Shown here: positions 63,880-64,000 of the stretch, piece by piece
Position numbering within the stretch: the stretch's first letter is position 1
How the letters are laid out: each line of letters begins with the position of its first letter
Source of the DNA: Verrucomicrobiia bacterium
GTDB lineage: Bacteria > Verrucomicrobiota > Verrucomicrobiia > Verrucomicrobiales > DEV007
Assembly (NCBI GenBank): GCA_030425385.1
Contig: JAUIAH010000007.1
Location: forward strand, 62,001 to 126,000
Length of the DNA stretch: 64,000 nucleotides
Direction: 5' to 3'
Notes under the pieces: model-generated
Databases searched by the model: none
Told to the model about the DNA's origin: nothing
The model's input: the letters and a program-made list of their open reading frames with translations, nothing else
Program-made: the position numbers and the translations under genes

Positions 63880-64000
63880 TGAGTTCGGAAATGAGTTTCG
63901 TTGCCATGGCGGCGAACGATTTCGCGAAAGGTTGTCTCTTTCTCCGGGTCGAAATGAGGTAAGTGACAGAGTTCGACAATGTCTTGCCAGTCGACGGCGT
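63876..64000 (-). CDS. C-terminal end of a minus-strand gene (start outside window)
   Basis: The last 125 bases read on the minus strand without a stop until TGA at 63878-63876, giving 40 residues: AVDWQDIVELCHLPHFDPEK, then TTFREIVRRHGNETHFRTQ. The acidic and aromatic mix is protein-like and the stop overlaps the start of the 73-residue gene. A D-W-x-D-I-x-E-L ending followed by FRE-x-x-RR is seen at the end of some small nucleotidyltransferase-like proteins, but 40 residues are too few to assign a family. Confidence 0.5.
   Translation of the reverse strand, partial: AVDWQDIVELCHLPHFDPEKETTFREIVRRHGNETHFRTQ

Overview
The window reads as a chromosomal segment of a member of the Verrucomicrobiota, or a close relative in the PVC group. 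The marker families for this are a paired DUF1501 protein and planctomycete-type cytochrome c/DUF1549/DUF1553 protein, two PEP-CTERM proteins, an ECF sigma factor of the FPTT-x-WSL type beside a Ser/Thr kinase, and several very large exported beta-propeller proteins that end in the C-terminal module with Y-x-LQ-x-STDL-x-x-W typical of this phylum. By eye the GC content is in the high fifties, with a clearly AT-richer patch at about 50.7-52.8 kb. I see no rRNA, tRNA, CRISPR array or prophage.

Layout. 0-4.1 kb: the end of a TPR/FMN-binding protein, a membrane polyferredoxin that looks like a NapH-NapG fusion, and a class V aminotransferase. 4.1-10 kb (minus strand): a Ser/Thr kinase, a cytochrome/LamG/DUF1553 protein and a DUF1501 protein. 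10.1-15.5 kb: a PEP-CTERM protein, then (minus) an ABC-2 exporter of ATPase, permease and large auxiliary protein, joined by 4-base stop/start overlaps. 15.6-20 kb: a TPR membrane protein, a dipeptide epimerase and tRNA 2-selenouridine synthase (mnmH), also overlapping. 20-22.9 kb: a REP-associated tyrosine transposase and a predicted SLOG-SLATT membrane effector. 22.96-25.96 kb: an arsRCDA cluster without a pump gene. 26-28.3 kb (minus): a DUF5722 protein and a SASA esterase. 28.4-34.9 kb: a 1595-residue propeller protein, a lipoprotein and a GNAT acetyltransferase. 35-38.7 kb (minus): a VWA protein-histidine kinase-response regulator operon. 38.8-42.1 kb: a tricorn-like protease.

42.2-54.2 kb is signalling-rich: an ECF sigma factor, a 1482-residue zinc ribbon-kinase-FGE-like chimera, a second FGE-like protein, a histidine kinase that carries its own receiver, an AT-rich astacin-like metalloprotease, a NarL-type regulator and a one-domain LuxR regulator. 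54.2-63.2 kb encodes three exported proteins: two share one domain, and the third is a 2438-residue protein with 28 FG-GAP repeats in two classes of 14. The last 800 bases hold repeats, a hairpin and two small minus-strand genes, one running off the window.

The genes suggest a heterotrophic bacterium with a surface rich in propeller and PEP-CTERM proteins, extracytoplasmic redox and heme proteins, and many local sensory modules. Candidates for undescribed biology are the SLOG-SLATT protein, the kinase/FGE/histidine-kinase cluster, the 14+14 FG-GAP architecture, the polyferredoxin with a buried twin-arginine motif, and possible REP-like repeats near the transposase.
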